Origin: JAZKIX01 sp040384645 | Lineage (GTDB): Bacteria; Pseudomonadota; Gammaproteobacteria; Burkholderiales; Burkholderiaceae_D | Reading direction: 5' to 3' | Assembly: GCA_040384645.1 (NCBI GenBank) | Contig: JAZKIX010000153.1 | Span: forward strand, 1 to 6,038 | DNA length: 6,038 nt | Shown here: one piece after another, positions 5,533 through 6,038 of the stretch | Numbering within the stretch: the stretch's first letter is position 1 | Layout: each line of letters opens with the position of its first letter | Program-made: the position numbers and the translations under genes | Notes under the pieces: generated by a model | Seen by the model: only the letters and a program-made list of their open reading frames with translations | Databases searched by the model: none | What the model was told of the DNA's origin: nothing

Positions 5533-6038
5533 TCATTCGCGTAACAAATCGTCCGTCAGTGTTTTGCGGGATTTAAGCCTGTACAACATGTCTTTTTCAT
5601 TTCCGACGACTGTCAAATTACTGCAGAAGTAATCTGCCGACAGCGCCGCATGCTGACGGTTGGCATTGCCGCGCACGATAGGTTCCCACTGATCTCTGCG
5701 TGAGCGAGCCCAAGTACCGTCGTCGCGTCCAAGCGCATAGATTTTCTTTTCGTACGATGCGCAACGAATGCCTTCATAGCTGATGTTTTTTGCGCCGCCC
5801 GGGCTGACCGCGACCAGCGTATAGCGGACTACGCCATCTTTACCTATGGATAGTGATTTGGCGTCTACCGAAAATTTCTGAGTCGCAGTTGGTCCGACGT
5901 AGAAAGGCAGCAGATTTTCATCCTTGGGAGCGGGCGGCAACTCTGCCTGGATTTCTTCCCATGGCTTGACTTCTTCGTCCGGAGTCTTATTCAATTCCAG
6001 CTGTTGAGCAGTGGAAATCTGTGCAATAGCCAACAGAG
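5533..6038 (-). CDS. CNP1-like family exported protein, 5' end outside window
   Basis: The protein looks like a member of the CNP1-like family (Pfam CNP1), small exported proteins of unknown function common in Betaproteobacteria. The window holds 167 residues up to the TGA stop at 5535-5533. The first visible residues, LLAIA then QISTAQQ, resemble the end of a signal peptide with an AxA-type cleavage site, so the true start lies beyond 6038; a TTG at 6033 is in frame but is more likely an internal leucine codon. Counting from the first visible residue, conserved-looking stretches are NLLPFYVGPT (41-50), GVVRYTLVAVSPGGAKNISYEGIRC (68-92, only key parts given here: RYTLV, SPGGA, YEGIRC), W109, and ALSADYFC (131-138). 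C92 and C138 could form a disulfide after export. Function is unknown. It converges on proB; in related genomes an RNA pyrophosphohydrolase gene often lies nearby, which cannot be checked here. Confidence 0.8.
   Translation of the reverse strand, partial: LLAIAQISTAQQLELNKTPDEEVKPWEEIQAELPPAPKDENLLPFYVGPTATQKFSVDAKSLSIGKDGVVRYTLVAVSPGGAKNISYEGIRCASYEKKIYALGRDDGTWARSRRDQWEPIVRGNANRQHAALSADYFCSNLTVVGNEKDMLYRLKSRKTLTDDLLRE

Noticed and set aside
1..6038. An undescribed defence, mobile or regulatory system
   Set aside because: Every gene belongs to a known family, in a gene order typical of Betaproteobacteria, with no repeats arrays, integrase, toxin-like small genes or compositional break. Only the CNP1-like protein is of unknown function.

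Overview
This 6,038-base window looks like a chromosomal housekeeping segment of a betaproteobacterium of the order Burkholderiales. The protein sequences and the gene order (ispB divergent from rplU-rpmA-obgE, then proB, then a convergent CNP1-like gene) fit the family Oxalobacteraceae (Herminiimonas/Janthinobacterium type) best. Third codon positions mix A/T and G/C freely, which is less GC-biased than Burkholderia or Ralstonia. The genus is inferred from recognition of the proteins, not from a search.

Layout: (1) Bases 1-936, minus strand: the first 312 codons of pilB, the type IV pilus extension ATPase, cut by the window edge before its Walker A motif. (2) Bases 1197-2186, minus strand: ispB, a complete polyprenyl (octaprenyl-type) diphosphate synthase that appears to start at TTG. 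(3) Bases 2187-2438: a divergent promoter region, with a perfect TATAAT facing ispB and a near-consensus sigma-70 promoter facing rplU. (4) Bases 2439-4248, plus strand: rplU (L21), rpmA (L27) and obgE (ribosome-assembly GTPase), with a strong double-hairpin terminator or attenuator between rpmA and obgE and another terminator after obgE. (5) Bases 4336-5454, plus strand: proB, glutamate 5-kinase with its PUA domain. (6) Bases 5455-5532: a short convergent gap almost filled by a perfect 11-bp inverted repeat around a 43-nt loop. (7) Bases 5533-6038, minus strand: a CNP1-like exported protein whose N-terminus lies outside the window.

How the genes work together: rplU, rpmA and obgE supply two proteins of the large ribosomal subunit and a GTPase that acts on its maturation, a widely conserved grouping. 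The hairpin after rpmA probably lets the ribosomal proteins be made in excess of ObgE. ispB makes the side chain of respiratory quinones, proB opens proline synthesis, and pilB powers pilus extension; these are neighbours without an obvious shared pathway.

I found no mobile element, CRISPR array, tRNA, rRNA, toxin-antitoxin pair or defence gene, and no sign of an undescribed system. The points worth a second look are regulatory: the rpmA/obgE attenuator-like element, the inverted repeat between proB and the CNP1-like gene, the TTG start of ispB, and the uncertain start of pilB.
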